Both the position numbers and the translations under genes were made by a program. Below, one piece after another: positions 1 to 13,500 of a DNA stretch of 64,000 bases. Position 1 is the stretch's first letter; each line of letters opens with the position of its first letter. The notes beneath the pieces were generated by a model. That model searched no databases, had not been told where the DNA came from, and was given only the letters and a program-made list of their open reading frames with translations. This stretch comes from Pelecanus crispus (taxonomy: Eukaryota; Chordata; Aves; Pelecaniformes; Pelecanidae): positions 30,813,150-30,877,149 of the forward strand of contig NC_134653.1 in NCBI RefSeq assembly GCF_030463565.1, in the 5' to 3' direction.

Positions 1-227
1 CCTTCGGAGCTTGCAGGGACTTTGTTTTCAGGCACTGTGATTCCAGAGGGAAAAACGCGACGCGCCACATTAAGCCCATCAAACTGCAGCTAGCCCATGG
101 TAGCCTGCTGATGATGAAGTACCCTACCAATGTGTATTGGTACCACAGCCTGCCCACCCGCAAGAGAGTACTTGCCCCAAGAATCAATCTCACATTTCGG
201 AAAGTGATGAGTATAGCCAAGAAGTGA
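1..227 (+). CDS. ALKBH2: ALKBH2, 3' part of the last coding exon (partial)
   Basis: This is the C-terminal end of ALKBH2, the nuclear Fe(II)/2-oxoglutarate dioxygenase that directly reverses 1-methyladenine and 3-methylcytosine in DNA. The frame is set by the TGA at 225-227; codons start at positions divisible by 3. Visible landmarks are FGACRDFVFRH near the start, AHGSLLMM, and WYHSLPTRKRVLAPRINLTF near the end. In the family, the His of WYHSLP is the last iron ligand and the Arg of the PR-NLTFR segment binds 2-oxoglutarate; both are present. The protein ends IAKK. The upstream exons lie outside the window. The gene is convergent with USP30, as in human. Recognition is from family memory and the match is unambiguous. 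Confidence 0.95.
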   Translation, partial: FGACRDFVFRHCDSRGKNATRHIKPIKLQLAHGSLLMMKYPTNVYWYHSLPTRKRVLAPRINLTFRKVMSIAKK

Positions 228-388
228 AATCTTCAGCAATCAAGCACCAGGTCTTTTGTCTCTGAAAATAGAAGCTTTCTTTCCCTACATAACTGTCAGT
301 TTCTCGTTCAAACACTGTCTTTGATGACCCAAGGTACCTGATGAACAAATTAAATCAGGAGAGGAGATAGTGTACTTAGTAACTTGCT

Positions 389-394
389 AATAAA
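389..394 (+). promoter_or_regulatory. ALKBH2: Candidate ALKBH2 polyadenylation signal AATAAA
   Basis: This is the first canonical AATAAA after the ALKBH2 stop, about 160 bases downstream, giving a short 3' UTR. A second AATAAA-like hexamer lies near 711. Use of either is inferred. Confidence 0.5.
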
Positions 395-1503
395 GACTGC
401 GACTACTGATCTTAAATGCCAAGAATACTTTTTCTCTGTGAAATGTTGCTGTAGTCCTGCTGATACATATTTTTAATGAGAATACACTTGTTTTGCTCAG
501 GAGGAAGTTTGTTCTCAACTGATCTTAATCTAGCCAGTTTTCCAAAAGGAAGAAATACTCTATATCTTTCAGGTAGCAGTGAGAGAGTTTATAAATGCTC
601 TAAAGTACAAGATGTAATAATTTAGAGTGAGCCTGGAAGCTGATACTGTTCAACAGGTGACACTTTCTTGTATGCTCTGTCAATGAGCTATGGTTTGCTT
701 GGGTTTTTAAAAATAAAATACAAATGAGACTGACATGAAAAAGAGGAGTGCTCAGACAGGAATATAGTGAGTGCAACATGGCTGGCTGCATGTTTTATGG
801 TCACTATGACTTCTGCTGCTCTACCTCCTCTGCTGACATGGGAGACTAGGTTCTTTCTGTCAGTAGCATGGTGGGGCAGGAGGAAGCACAAGGTGCTACT
901 GCACAGGGAGGGGGCTGCTGCTTCCTTTGGTCCTTTGTACAGAAACCAGGGAGCATAAGATGACCTTTTGGGGAAAGACTGGGTTGGAGCATTTATATGG
1001 ACAACGCAGCATGAAAGGCTATAACTTCTGAGAGCGTCTGTTTTTCTAAATAATTATCCCTAGGGATTCCATTCTGACTCCCTGAAAGCCATCACCTTCC
1101 ATGCTGACAGTGAATCCTGCTGAAATGAGGAAAGAGTGTCCAAAGTCACCAACAGGTCTTGAGGAGTCAAGCAACGGTAAGTTCTGAGAATGTGAACTGA
1201 TCCCCATGCAACCAGGCTACAAGCGTCTGAATTAGTGACAGTCTTTATCCTGCAGCGGTAGGTCCATTAGGGCCATGGAATTAATGTCTGTTTAGACAAT
1301 TTGGAGTTCATACTTCCCACCCTCTGCCGCTACCAGAAAATGCTATATATAGCATGAAGAGCTCCTGCATGAATGCTTCCTATCCAGAGATTGTGAAGTG
1401 CTGCTTCTGTGGGATTTACTGAATGTGGTTTGGCTTATAGGTTGGTCTTTGTTTCAAGACATTACCACACGTGAACAGCTACTTTTTCTAATAAGTTTGT
1501 TCT

Positions 1504-1509
1504 TTTATT
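1504..1509 (-). promoter_or_regulatory. USP30: Candidate distal USP30 polyadenylation signal
   Basis: The minus strand reads GCAATAAAAG here. Use would give a 3' UTR of about 2.8 kb from the TGA at 4332-4334. A nearer AATAAA at 3016-3011 on the minus strand is an alternative. Confidence 0.3.
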
Positions 1510-4331
1510 GCTACTGTACAGTTACAAAAATACCCTGAAGTGAAAACGCAACTTCCAACCGTAGTGCAGTGGTTTGACTATATCATACATTTTTAAATAA
1601 TGCAGAAAATAAGACAAGAATAATTCAAACACGGAGATGTCATCTTGGAGGTTTTATCTGATTTTTTTTTTAATGTTTTACATTTTATTAACACCTTCTT
1701 CACCATGAAAGCTTGTGAGTAACAAGTAACAGCCTTTGATGAGCCTCATGTGCCTGCACAGAGCCCAATGACTTCAAAAGGCGAGGGTTGGGTGCCAAAC
1801 ATCTGCAGAGGTCTTTGATGCTCACGGTAGGCTGGGAGTATCTAGCACAGCTCAGGACTAGGACTGAGGTGCTGACACTTTGCTTCCTTCCTCACACTGA
1901 GGGCTAAGCCAAGACCGTCTACTCCTTCCTAAGAACGAAAGCTAGAACAAATGCTGACTACTCAACCCTCATCTTTGCAGCCCTTGAGGAAGCTTTCAGA
2001 GTAAATCTGCAGCTGAGTGAAACTGAGCAGTTTATGCGTCATACAGCGACTGTGCTTTCATTTTCATCAAACTGGCCCCTGTTGGAAAGCAGCTTTATGC
2101 AAAAGGAAAAGAAAAATATATTGAACATGCAAGCCTGCAGTAATATGTGGCTTTATGTCCCTGTTCACAAGCTGATGAGTTTAAGTCTTAGTCCATTGTG
2201 TGCCTATGTTCTGACCCACCTCCAGCATTACTGCTTTCTAAACCAAGTGACCTGTTCAGATGAACTTCACAAAAAATCAGAGTTAAAAACTCTAAACAGA
2301 CCCTGTTGAGAACAGGTATTGCAGAATATCCACTGCTGGCAGTGGAAATGTTTTGAAGTTCTGAGGTACAAATGGTAGACCTGCTGGAGCTAGATGCTTT
2401 GCATGATGTTTTTCCTTAGGTGACACCCAGCGCTGCTTTACAGAGCTCCTACTGCACACCCCTGCTGCCCAGAATGGACAGCTTTCTTCTCTTACCTTCT
2501 GCAAGTCCGTTAGGTCTTAGTTCAATGGTCAGGGCATTTTTGGCATTTTGCATCCTTTTATGTTTTTTGTTGTTGTTTTTCCACAACTTAAAATAGAAAG
2601 GTTAAAACCATGCTATTGCTAGCCTAGCACAAACGGGGAGACTTCTCAGGAACTAGTACGTTGGGGTATTTATAATGAGTATTTTATGTACTATGAGCAT
2701 TACTTGGAGCAGGAATTGCGATCCGTACTCTGGAATGATGAGTTATGTAAATAGTTTTTCATATATATCTATTACCACTCCTGTTTTGGCTGGTTTTGAG
2801 CCTCCTGTTAAGGAACTCTGAATGCCTGTGAGCTTTGGGCAGCAATCAGAATGTATGAGGTACAAAGTTGCCCAAAAAAGCAAATTAAGACAGTTGTTAC
2901 CATTTGAAAACTTAGTTGCTGTTTTACGCTGAAAAAGCTTGTCTGATTAATTAGTCTTTTTTTCCTCCAAGCTTACAAGGATAGAAAAGAGCTAAAAATA
3001 GCCTACACACTTTATTCCTGGTACTTTAAAAGCAGTCAAAAGGATAGTTTTTGCTGCTTCTCCCTCGCTTTGTTTGGGATTTTTTTTTTTTTTTTTTGAC
3101 ACATCAAACAAACTAGAGCAGCAAAGTACACCTTACTTCTATTTATATGGCAATCTGTATCTAATGCAGTGACACCAGTCTTCAGACTGCTGTACTACTT
3201 CGCAAGACTAAGTGCCCACCAGTCCTGATTCAGTCATGTATACTCTTAACTTAACAAGGATGGTTGGGTTGCTGTACATCAGCTCACAGTTGCAACCGGC
3301 ACAAGCTCTAAAGCTCAATTGCAAGCCAGACAACATGTATCTGAATCGATGAGAAATGGCAGTTTTCAGCATTAAAATAGGAAGGGCAAGTCTAGAACAC
3401 CAATTACAGTAGCCTTGAAATCACAGCATTAAAAGTTGTAGTCGATACGACAAGCAACCATATTCAACAGTTTCATAGTGACGAAGGAAATTACAATACT
3501 GATTGCTAGCAAACGCTCCTGTCTCTTGATTTCAGCTACATTCCAGAAAGAATAGAAAGTAATAAATCAGGGTCTTGGCTCTTAATAGAGGAAAAAAAAA
3601 AAGTATCTTTTCTCCTGGAAAAAAGAAACTGCACTTTCAATCAGCAGAAGTACTTCTATGATGTATAAAGAACTGAAATATTAGGAAAATGATGTGAACA
3701 GGGAAGTTGTTTTTTGGATCATGCATGTTATGTAGAGATGCCTTACTTTATGGATTAGCTGGGCTATCAAGAGAGATCTGATTCTGTTGGTAGTTCATTC
3801 CATCATCTTGAGACACTTATCGGAACGCAACGGACATGCAGTAGACTCAGACAATGGTAATGTTGCTGTTCAAATAAGCTCAAGGCACTTTGTTTCTTAA
3901 ATCATTGCCTTTGATAACAGTAGCTTCCCATCAACCGCTTCTGGGGCTCCCCTGTTCAGAAACACCTTCAGTGAAATGTATAGGATTAAGCATCTCCCTT
4001 TGAATATTTACATACATGTCAGAATATGGAATACAGCCTTGGGAAGCCTGTTTGAAATGTCTGTTTCAGAGCTATGATGTTGACAAAATTACTACCTAAC
4101 AGAATAAATGCTTCTCTAATACAGCTATACTTCGGACTGCACAATGTTAGCAGACCAACTTTGGGTAGCGTAATTTTGGTACAAAACACAACTCCCAGCA
4201 GGAGCCAGCCATTGCCACAGAGGGAGGGGAAAGTTAAAGGGCCTGTGGTGGGTTATTTGCATAACAGACAGGAGGTGCCATGTAGATCTCATCAGAGGAA
4301 TTTGTCAGTTTTTGTCCTTCTGCTCTCTTAA

Positions 4332-4596
4332 TCACTCTTCAGCCCTCAACTCCAAGCTTTGGTGCTGTACCCTCGAGTGAACACGCTCATAAAAAAGCAA
4401 GTAAGCACTAGAAGAAAGGACTTCCTGCAAACTAGCTTTGCGAACAGTGTCATCTGAAATCCATAGCCACTGAGTGCTGACAGAGAGTGGGTTCTTGGGA
4501 GAAGGTGGAGAGCGGCGGTAAGTCACAAAGTGTCCAGAATGCATGTCTCCATGATGAACTACAACTGCCATCAGACGGTAAAGGTATACAGGGGAA
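4332..4596 (-). CDS. USP30: USP30 coding exon 13 with stop (His box and catalytic Ser)
   Basis: It encodes YRLMAVVVHHGDMHSGHFVT (H443), QWLWISDDTV (S468) and the C-terminus ending LRAEE. The TGA is at 4334-4332. The exon starts after TCCTTCAG; the in-frame TTG further upstream is intronic. Confidence 0.95.
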
Positions 4597-7500
4597 CTGA
4601 AGGACAAATGAGAAAAAGGAAAGGGTCAGCAGCCCTCCTGGATCACACACATGCCAGAAGCAGCCCCACTTGCTTTGTCTTCAGTTGCAATTTCTTTTTG
4701 GAGCAAATAGATGGCTCCATAAGAGACGTATTGCCTTGCAATTACTGTTCAGGAGACCAAGTCTTCACTACAGTGCTGCCTTATTCTTTTATTGAGAAAA
4801 TCAAACCGTTTATTTTAAAAGTTTATGCTACAGAGGGCTACTACATTTTGTACAGCATAACCAACTGAATTTTGCAACAACGTTTTCCATCAAACCTACC
4901 AATGTGCCAGTGTTTAGTGCTTATTAAAGCACTGTTATTGGACAGAAGAGCTATTGTAGAAGAATGCGCTTTTAACTGAAAAGAGGTAAAACTGCAGCAG
5001 GTAACCCACAGATAACAATAGACACACTTTCAACAACTTGCTCTACAACTGTCTTCATAACAAACATTTGACACAAAATGCTTCCAGGCTTCTTATTTCA
5101 CACAGTGATTGTGGGAATTGTCTTCCCCATGGGGAAAATACACAATGGCACATAGAAGAAGTGGTATAGAACTAAATATACATTGGTCACCAGCATGAAA
5201 ATAAGTGAACATTCTCAAAGGCCAAGAAAACAGATTATCAGGAGAAGCATCAAGGCTGATTTACTAAGTAGAATCATGGCAGCTGCAAATTAAATCAAGC
5301 TTATTAAATAAAATGTTTGAAAAAAAAAATCCATAAGAGATCTATGGATTTCTGGCAACAGTTTTAAAATCAGAGTAAGAGGAAAAAAAGAAAGGGTAGA
5401 GGAAAACAGCAAGAATAAGATTATGGCTATTCAGAAGGATGATTTACTGCACCATGAACCAGAGAAAGGAGATTTTGAGTTTTGCTTGTAACATGCTCTA
5501 CTCCCTTTTCTAGGAGAGAAATGGAGCCAAAAAAGACAACCGCTAAAAATTGGCCAAGAGAAAAGCAAAAGACTTCTGCACAGGAGCTAGGATAGATGTT
5601 AAATTCTGTGACTATACAGCCTCATAGTAAAGACAGAATAAAGGAAAACATAATTTGAAGGGACGGAAATTACAAGATAGGGTAAAAATCTTTAACTTAC
5701 CTGCATTCAGGGAATGCAGCAAGTGGAAAAGTTCCTGAGGACATTAAAAATGAAGGGGAGCAGGCACCATTCATGAAGAGCAGTTTAGTACCAGATGGCT
5801 GTTCTGCATCTGCAAGAGGAAGTAGACATTCAGTAATTTAACTTAAATGCTACTACTAGTATTGCTAACTGTGCTTCTGTTCCTGCAGTACTTTTCATCA
5901 CAGAATATGAAGGTATTTTACTTACTTTAATTTATTACATAGCACAGTCCCTTGAGAGATGCAGAGGAGTATAATATCCAAAGACAGCGGTAATTGTTTT
6001 TACATGACACAAATATGAAAATAACCCTGTTTACAAAATCCCAACTAAATAGAATATTGAGCTGCCTAAATGACAGACCTACTACAGCTAGATTTTCTAA
6101 TTGTTTTTTTAAGAAGTCAGTATTCCCAGCATTCTTTCTATGCTTGTCCTGAAGCCTTAGAAGAGATCACTAACAAGATAATCCCTAGGACTTCCCGAGT
6201 TCAAACATGCGAGTTCTATGCTAGCTGGGATTTTTTTGTTTGTTTTTTAAGTTTTTTTATTATTTAGTAAGACCAAATTAAATTACCAAAACTGAACTGT
6301 AAACTTGGAAAAGGGTATCCTAATGCTTGCTGGGAAAGGGATTTCTACCTCTCATCTTTGCACAGATCCAAATAAAGATGCTGCTCTTATGTTCATTCTG
6401 CAGAGTAGAATGTTTTATCACCGAAACAGAGAAACACCTGATAGATTTTATTTTCAAATAAGTACCTGAAGGTTTTACTGCTACCCCATCCTTCGTTCCA
6501 GGCATTGTCTCTTCAGAGTTTTTCTGATTCAGCTCATTCTGGCTTGATTTATGAACAGGAATGCGGTATTTGTAGATGTCCATGATCAAGAACTCATTGA
6601 ACTGCACATGTTCGTGACGTTTCAGAGGAGTGCCTTGGTTTGACCAGCTCAATCTTTGCAGATGGATGCACAAACACTGAGGGAGCTTCAACAATATTCC
6701 ATAGAAAAGGAGAATCAAAATACATTTTAAATTAAGAGAAACAGGTGTTCAAGTTAAAAGCATACTAACCAAACCACTAAGTCTAGTAGATAGGGAAATA
6801 CATGACTGAACTGTTCCCTTATGTGCTACTATATCTGCGTGTAAACTTATTGGCAACAGTATCCCTAAGACATGACACTAGCTCACAACTCTCTCGAGAT
6901 TTCTGCCAATGCCACTACTGCTCACTCACTAGGCAGTAGGATAGCTAGCTAATGTTAATAGTTTTCTCCAAATGGAAGAAAAAAATCAATAAAAATACAT
7001 GTGTGTTCCTAAAAAGCCCATCTGTCAATCTCATTTAGCTTGTTGATCTGTGAGGTAGAAATGAGGACTGGAATTTGTTGGAGCGAGTTGTTGTAAGACA
7101 TTTGCTAATGCTCAATAAGTAATGGCTTTGCACGGTGAGAGTACCAGGGGGAAAAAAAGGTTAAGTAATTATAAATATCTGACATTCAAAGTCATGTCAG
7201 GGTTAACCTCTATCAGTAAGTACATATTGTTATTAATGGCACTTGAGGCTCTTAATTACAGACCAGTGCCCTGTTGTCCTCTGCATTATATGATTACAGA
7301 GCAAAAAATAATAAAAGCTTCTAATATAAACTACACCTGATGTTTAGCACCATATTCACTTATTTAAACCAGCTGTATTTAGAACATTTCAATTTCTTTG
7401 AAACATGCAGTTGCTAAAGATCCTACATTGTACATATGAATCACTACTGCCACTGAGCCAAACTCAGGTTTAAGTGTTTTGCTGAATAACAGTAGAATAG

Positions 7501-10500
7501 TCACATTCTTTAAGCTATAGAGTTTGATGTTTTGCTGAATCGAGGCCTCAATGCCTAAGAATATTTGACACATGAGCTTACTTTTTTCAGTAAAACATTA
7601 AAGTAGTCTAATACCAAGAAGTGGACATTGAGCAAAGACATTAAAGAAATTACTGTATAATAGGATTTAAAAATAGATTTGGAGGGTTAGCTTGCCTCAC
7701 CTTTCCTAACTTTAATTGCTTAACAAATGTTGTTCTCTGGTTTTCTATGCTCTGTCCATTCAGAGTCCCTTCTGCTTGAATCTGAAATCAAAGGGGGAAG
7801 AAAAAAAAAAGCCATTTGATTACCTGCTGTATCAGATTACACATAACAGTGCAGGTCTGCACACTGCAGACAAAAGCAATTTTTTATCTAGAACTATGCT
7901 CAGTACATTAATTACACCTACAGTTTTCTTAAGAATTGTTGGCCTATCCTAATGGATCAGAATTCTAAACCAAAGTCAAGCAGAAACGAGCGTTTACAGA
8001 AGAAGCCCAGTCTCCAGGTTTACGTGTAGTCATATGCCATTTCTGTTGGTTTTCAAACAAGCCACTTTGGCTCTGTGCTATCATCAAATTAGAGGCAACT
8101 GGAAAATACTGTCTAAAATATCAGAACAAAAAAATTATCCCAAATATTATCTAAATAATACCTGGTAATTAGAGAATAAAGTATTTGTGTATTTTATATT
8201 ACTACAAAATATTCTGTGAGATAAGAACTCAGTTTTAAATACAAGAAATCCCAGGCAGGCTAGAGGCTTTCCTGAAGTCATGAAGAAATGAGTAGAAAAA
8301 AGAAGCTGTAATTCTGTCAGGAGGCTTAAAACTGAGCTAGAAGGTTATATAAATTTAAATGACATACTTTAGTGCAGTTGTCACACACGACACCCTTTAC
8401 AGATTCAGAGGAGATGAAATGATGGAGGCAGTGGTCCAGCGTCATAGGACGACCCTTAGTACGAAAAAACAAAATTATTTGCAGTAATTTTAGGGTACAT
8501 ACTACTTCATTTTGTGAAAGGATTTTTCATAATTTCTTCCATAGAAACTACAGAATTGTAGACTTACTTCTTGAGAAAACTGACTAAATGACTTTGAGTA
8601 TAGAACACTGATAACTAACTATGGGAATTCTTCCTTAGCCTAGATTAAACATGGAAAACATTGTAGATAAGAACAGTAGCTATGACTCCCTGTGTGGCTC
8701 CTTTAGTGGGGTTTTAAACTACAGATTCCTGGCCCTGTTACTATTTCTCTCTAAAGTTCCAGCACTTCATGGATCACTTTATGCACTCTGACCCTCTACA
8801 TAGGAAAATGCAGCATTTAATTGAATTTAGGCACTCCTTCCTATCCTTCCTTGTAGACTGTACTACATACTGCCAAGTATGAAGGGCATAATCTTCAATG
8901 ATGGTATAAAATAAAAGAAAACACAAATAGCAGAAGATGTGTCTAAATCCCAATCCTAGCTGTCCAGGATTGTATTCTGTAGGTACAAGTCAGAGTTTCC
9001 ATGAGTGCAAGTAGTTGCTATTTGTCTGGAAAGACAAAATCACTAGCAGACATTAAGTAACAAACCGTTACAGTTCAAAAATGTCCTGCACGTTTTGCCC
9101 CCAAAATCTACAGTGTTATGTCATTCAGAGTTTTTCAGAGAGCCAAAAAGAAATGGAAACAATTTCCAGTTGAAATCACTTGATCCAAAAGCCTGTGTTG
9201 GGTAACTTGTGTACTGTCACCACAGAGACAGAGCACCCAAAGGTCACCTTTCAAGACTGCCAGAAACAGCTCTCGGGATACGTTCGGGTCTTCAAATTAC
9301 GCAGAAAGCACCAGGAGAAACAGAAAGCTCTGTTGGTGTCAACAAAGTCATGCTGCTTGTACTAATTGGTAATTTGCACCAACACATTAGTGGTAAGGCA
9401 CTGTATTAGCACAACAGGATCATTTATAAAAAGGCAAGAAAATAAACTGTAGCTACTCATTTACACTTAGGCTGTAGCATCTTAAAAAGACACTAGTGAA
9501 GATAAGGCTATGACGACAAGGCAATAGACTGGCTGGATCATGCTGCGTCAGTGAGGGGTACGTACCCACACAGCTGCTGGAATACTCAGTGAGAGACTGT
9601 CGAAGGTATCATACCTCACAGGACTCTGCAAGAAAATATTGCACATATCCAGTGAGCTAAAATTGATGATGGTTCAGGAAAAAAAAAAAACAAAAAAACC
9701 ACCACCAACCAACCTCACAAAAGCTGAACACATGCCCTCTGCTGTCCACAGTTATCTGGTGGAATAGGGTCAAAACCACCCGCTTTGCCAAGCATGGTGC
9801 TAGGGAACGCTAGGTACACAAGGTGACACTTAGCCTGTTTCTGCTGAAGCTGCCCCTGCTCACTGAAATTTGTTTGCAAGTTTTTGAAAAGTAAAAAGTA
9901 CTAAACATACTCTTAGAGTTTGAGCTACAAATGAGATTTACTTTCTGTATTTTTTCTTTATCCAGGTTATCTTCATCTCCTTACTCTGGATAACTGGACT
10001 GCAACTTAATTTTGCTTTGCACGTGCAATCTCAATACTGCATGCTGAATGAATAGCTCATCCTAAAATGCTACATGTGAGTGGATTTTCAGTATACAATG
10101 GCTGTGGTACTGAATACTAAATATAGTAAGACAGCTGTTATCCCCACAAAGTGGATCACACTTAAATTTCTTCAATATATTTAGTGATAGGTTCTTGTTC
10201 ATCACCAACGCATAATAAGTACCTGAAAAAGTAACAGTCCTGCAAAAAAAAGCTGCCAGTCCTGCAAACCTTTGGAGCTTAAACCAGCTATGTCAGAAAC
10301 AAAGGATGATAGTTTCAGAATGCGCTCCGAGTGTCAGACATCCTTTTTCATGTATACATATTACCAGACACACATTCCTCTACCTGGTGTTCACAGTGTT
10401 TGCAAACCATGTTGCTGGTCAGCCTTCCGTGAAAAGGATGCTGAGATTTCCAGTGATTTGACACAGGGGGAAGAGACCCTGAAACACAAAGTTGAAATTG

Positions 10501-13500
10501 TCCTTCTATTTTCAATACATCTGTGTTCGTCACTACAATTCCACATTTTTGGCCCACAGTAACAAAAGTAACTGCTCTAAGACATGTTCTGTCCCACTGA
10601 CAAATAATTAATGGATTTTTTACAGCTGAAGACATGTATTTCAGTCCAATACAGACAAAGATCAATTAATATTAATTATCCCTTAATAAACAGAGTGACT
10701 ACACTATGAATATTCATCTTGCAGAATGGAAAAAAGCATACCTCTTGTTCTGCAGCTTATTTGCTTTTGGGTTATTTCTGGCTGCTACAGAGGAAGATAA
10801 AAGAGTTCATTAACCCTACCTTAGAAACCATTAAGTATTAAATATGTTCTTATTTCATCCCTAATATGCTTCTATGTTCTTATTTCATCCCTAATATGCT
10901 TCTCTGACATTAAAACAATTGTGGGAGTTTTAGTGTCTCTTTATATTTGAGGAAGGCCAAAAAATCTGGTATGCAACAAATTTATAATTGACAAAAAGAA
11001 CACTTCTAATAAAATCCATAATTAATGTGCAGAATTCTCTGCCTCAGAGTACTAAAATAAAAGCGTAACAGATTTATAAACCTTTTGTATATATTTTAGA
11101 CAAAAAGAGATAGAAATTTTCTGTCTGTATGAAGTTTACCACTCAACTGGAGGAAAGATAAATTTCACCTCCAAATGGACTATTCCAGAAACGTCCATTT
11201 TGCAGTTTTCAAACCTCTTTCATGTGTCAGCTCTTACAGATAAGAGAACCGCTTTGATGGACTGCTGTTCTGTGCTAGTATTTCAACCTCTATACTCAAT
11301 GGATTTAGGAATGCAAAAGCCTTCATGAAAGGGGGATCACTGTAAATTCAAATACATTTACTTATGAAAAACATTTTTCATTCTTTAGATTGTCTGACCT
11401 ATTGATTCATTTCTATCAGAGTACTAAAGAAGAGCTTTGTAAACATAATGAAAATATGTTCAGTTTCTAAACAGACACTTTTTACTTGACACACTTAGGA
11501 ATCTAGGCAGACTACAGAAACTTCTGATAATGAAATAACATTGGTAGAGAAGTCACCTCCAGCGAATGCACATCGAACAAATGTGTCACACGTGGCTGAC
11601 GATCCCGTTCATCTTCTAATGAAGAGGTAAGGACATGAAATAGTTCATGAGCATCCTATTAAATAGAGGCATAAGACTTAGAGGAAGCGAAAACAGAAGA
11701 CATCAAAACATACGCCAGGAGTACTGATACACATATGACTACATCATTGCAGTAGGAAACAAAAGGAAAAATTACCACTTAGAGCCCACCTGATGTATTA
11801 ATAGTAATCATTTGTTCGATCAAAACTGCTGCAGTTTTGCCAAAAAGCTTTTTCTATAAAGCTGAACTTCGTAACAGCACACATTATTAAAAATATTCTG
11901 GGCCATATAAACTCAAAAGAGACTAAAATTCTTGGAGAAAAAAAGAAAAATGAATGTACAAAGGCCTGCTTTCCTTGATTTCAATAAAAGCATAATTGAA
12001 ATCTCTGTTTGCTTTGGCTCTGAAATATAAAAGATAGAACCATATTTTATGAGTGAGATAATTGGTCAAGTTCATCGGCCAGCTGCACTTACTTAGGAGC
12101 TGAAAATACTGCAAACAAGAATTAGAAATCTTGCATGTTACATGTAAGTAAATTTGGAAATGTTAGTGGAGTCCATCCCTTGAAGCAGCATGGCACGTTA
12201 GCGTAGATCCATTATCTATAGCGGATTTAGGGCTGTATCCATTCTATTTTAATATTACTGGCTCCATTGTACCAAATCTGACGGTAATTAAGTATGAGGT
12301 TTTGAAGCAGCCAGGGTTTCCATGACGAATATCTAAGCAAACTGAAAACACCATTCATCAATCACATGGTTGTTTTCCTTCACTTTTTAAAGCAAACTTT
12401 TTGCTACAGCGAAGATTCAGATTTGACACGCGGGGCTATTCGTACCATAGCTTCAATTCTCTTGTTATTCTGTGTCTAAGCACTGAGGTGTATATCAGGC
12501 AGTCTAACTTGAATTCTGTAATCACCTGCTCTTCAAATGATGAGATCTGCCACCTGTACATCCTTAAAACCTCTAACAGGCAGCTTGCATCCAGGACATC
12601 ATCTTCTGTTACCTCTTGACAGGATAAAGCTAGAGATACCGCATTTAAAAATGTTAGAGGAGCCACAAAGAACAGTTAGAACACAAATCTGTTTATTTTA
12701 GACTTTATGTTACTTAAGCATCATATAATCGATTACAACAGTTATTCTTGATTAAGACAGGTAGACAATGACAATCAAACTAGTATTTATTAATTACCAT
12801 TCTCATCTGACTCAGGCTAACTGACTGCATACATTCTTCTCATCTAATATATATGCAAATTTAAACGTTTCTCAACTAACTGATACAGAGAGAATAAATA
12901 TAAACACTGCCTGCAAAGACAAATTTTTGCTAGTGGATTGGGTAAAAATTGGTACTTTACATGTCACAGAAACCCCAGTATTAATGCCTCATCATCCTTA
13001 CATCAGTTAAATGTACATGCTTAACTGGCACAGTTTTAGCATGAACAGTATCCTGAGACAGGAAAACTTCCAATGGCTTTCCTTTAAAACGAAGCCCTGT
13101 GAGAAAAGCCAGGGAGGGCCAAGAAATTGCTTAAACATTTTGAGTGCTTAAATAGGCTGCAACTGGTGCAGGAATTTAGCACAGAGGCAAGTCCGAAACG
13201 GGTTACCAAATTGGGCTGAGAGGCTTTAACATCTGTATCCAACATCATGCAATGTATCTCATTTTACAGTCCATATTTTGGGTAAAATAGTAAGCTTGGG
13301 AAAAAATGCTTAAATTATTCTATAATGCATTCTTTTGCTTTTATATAGAATTCTGAGCGCCCATCTAATTGTGATTGTATTTTTCCCATTTCTTCAATTA
13401 CGCTGAGTCCACATTCATATTGTTTTAACCACTAATACTCTGTGAACAGCAAATGCATTAAAGCCTGTGGCAACGGATTCCATGCCCACATTTTCAGCAC

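Larger units (their letters stand above)
228..4331. other. Convergent 3' region between ALKBH2 and USP30
   Basis: I see no coding exon here. The segment holds the 3' UTRs of ALKBH2 (+) and USP30 (-). Candidate USP30 signals on the minus strand (TTTATT on plus) are at 3011-3016, 1684-1689 and 1504-1509; the last reads CAATAAAAG on the minus strand and is the most typical. A run of 18 T lies at 3080-3097. Short open frames here (for example 2034-2309 and 4074-4331) show no recognisable protein. Confidence 0.6.

Noticed and set aside
3080-3097. T18 run as a retroposon poly-A on the minus strand
   Set aside because: No SINE or processed-gene body is seen beside it and no target-site duplication is evident.
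9680-9716. A-rich tract followed by CCACCACCAACCAACC, possible retroposon tail
   Set aside because: No element body is recognisable on either side; treated as simple sequence in a USP30 intron.
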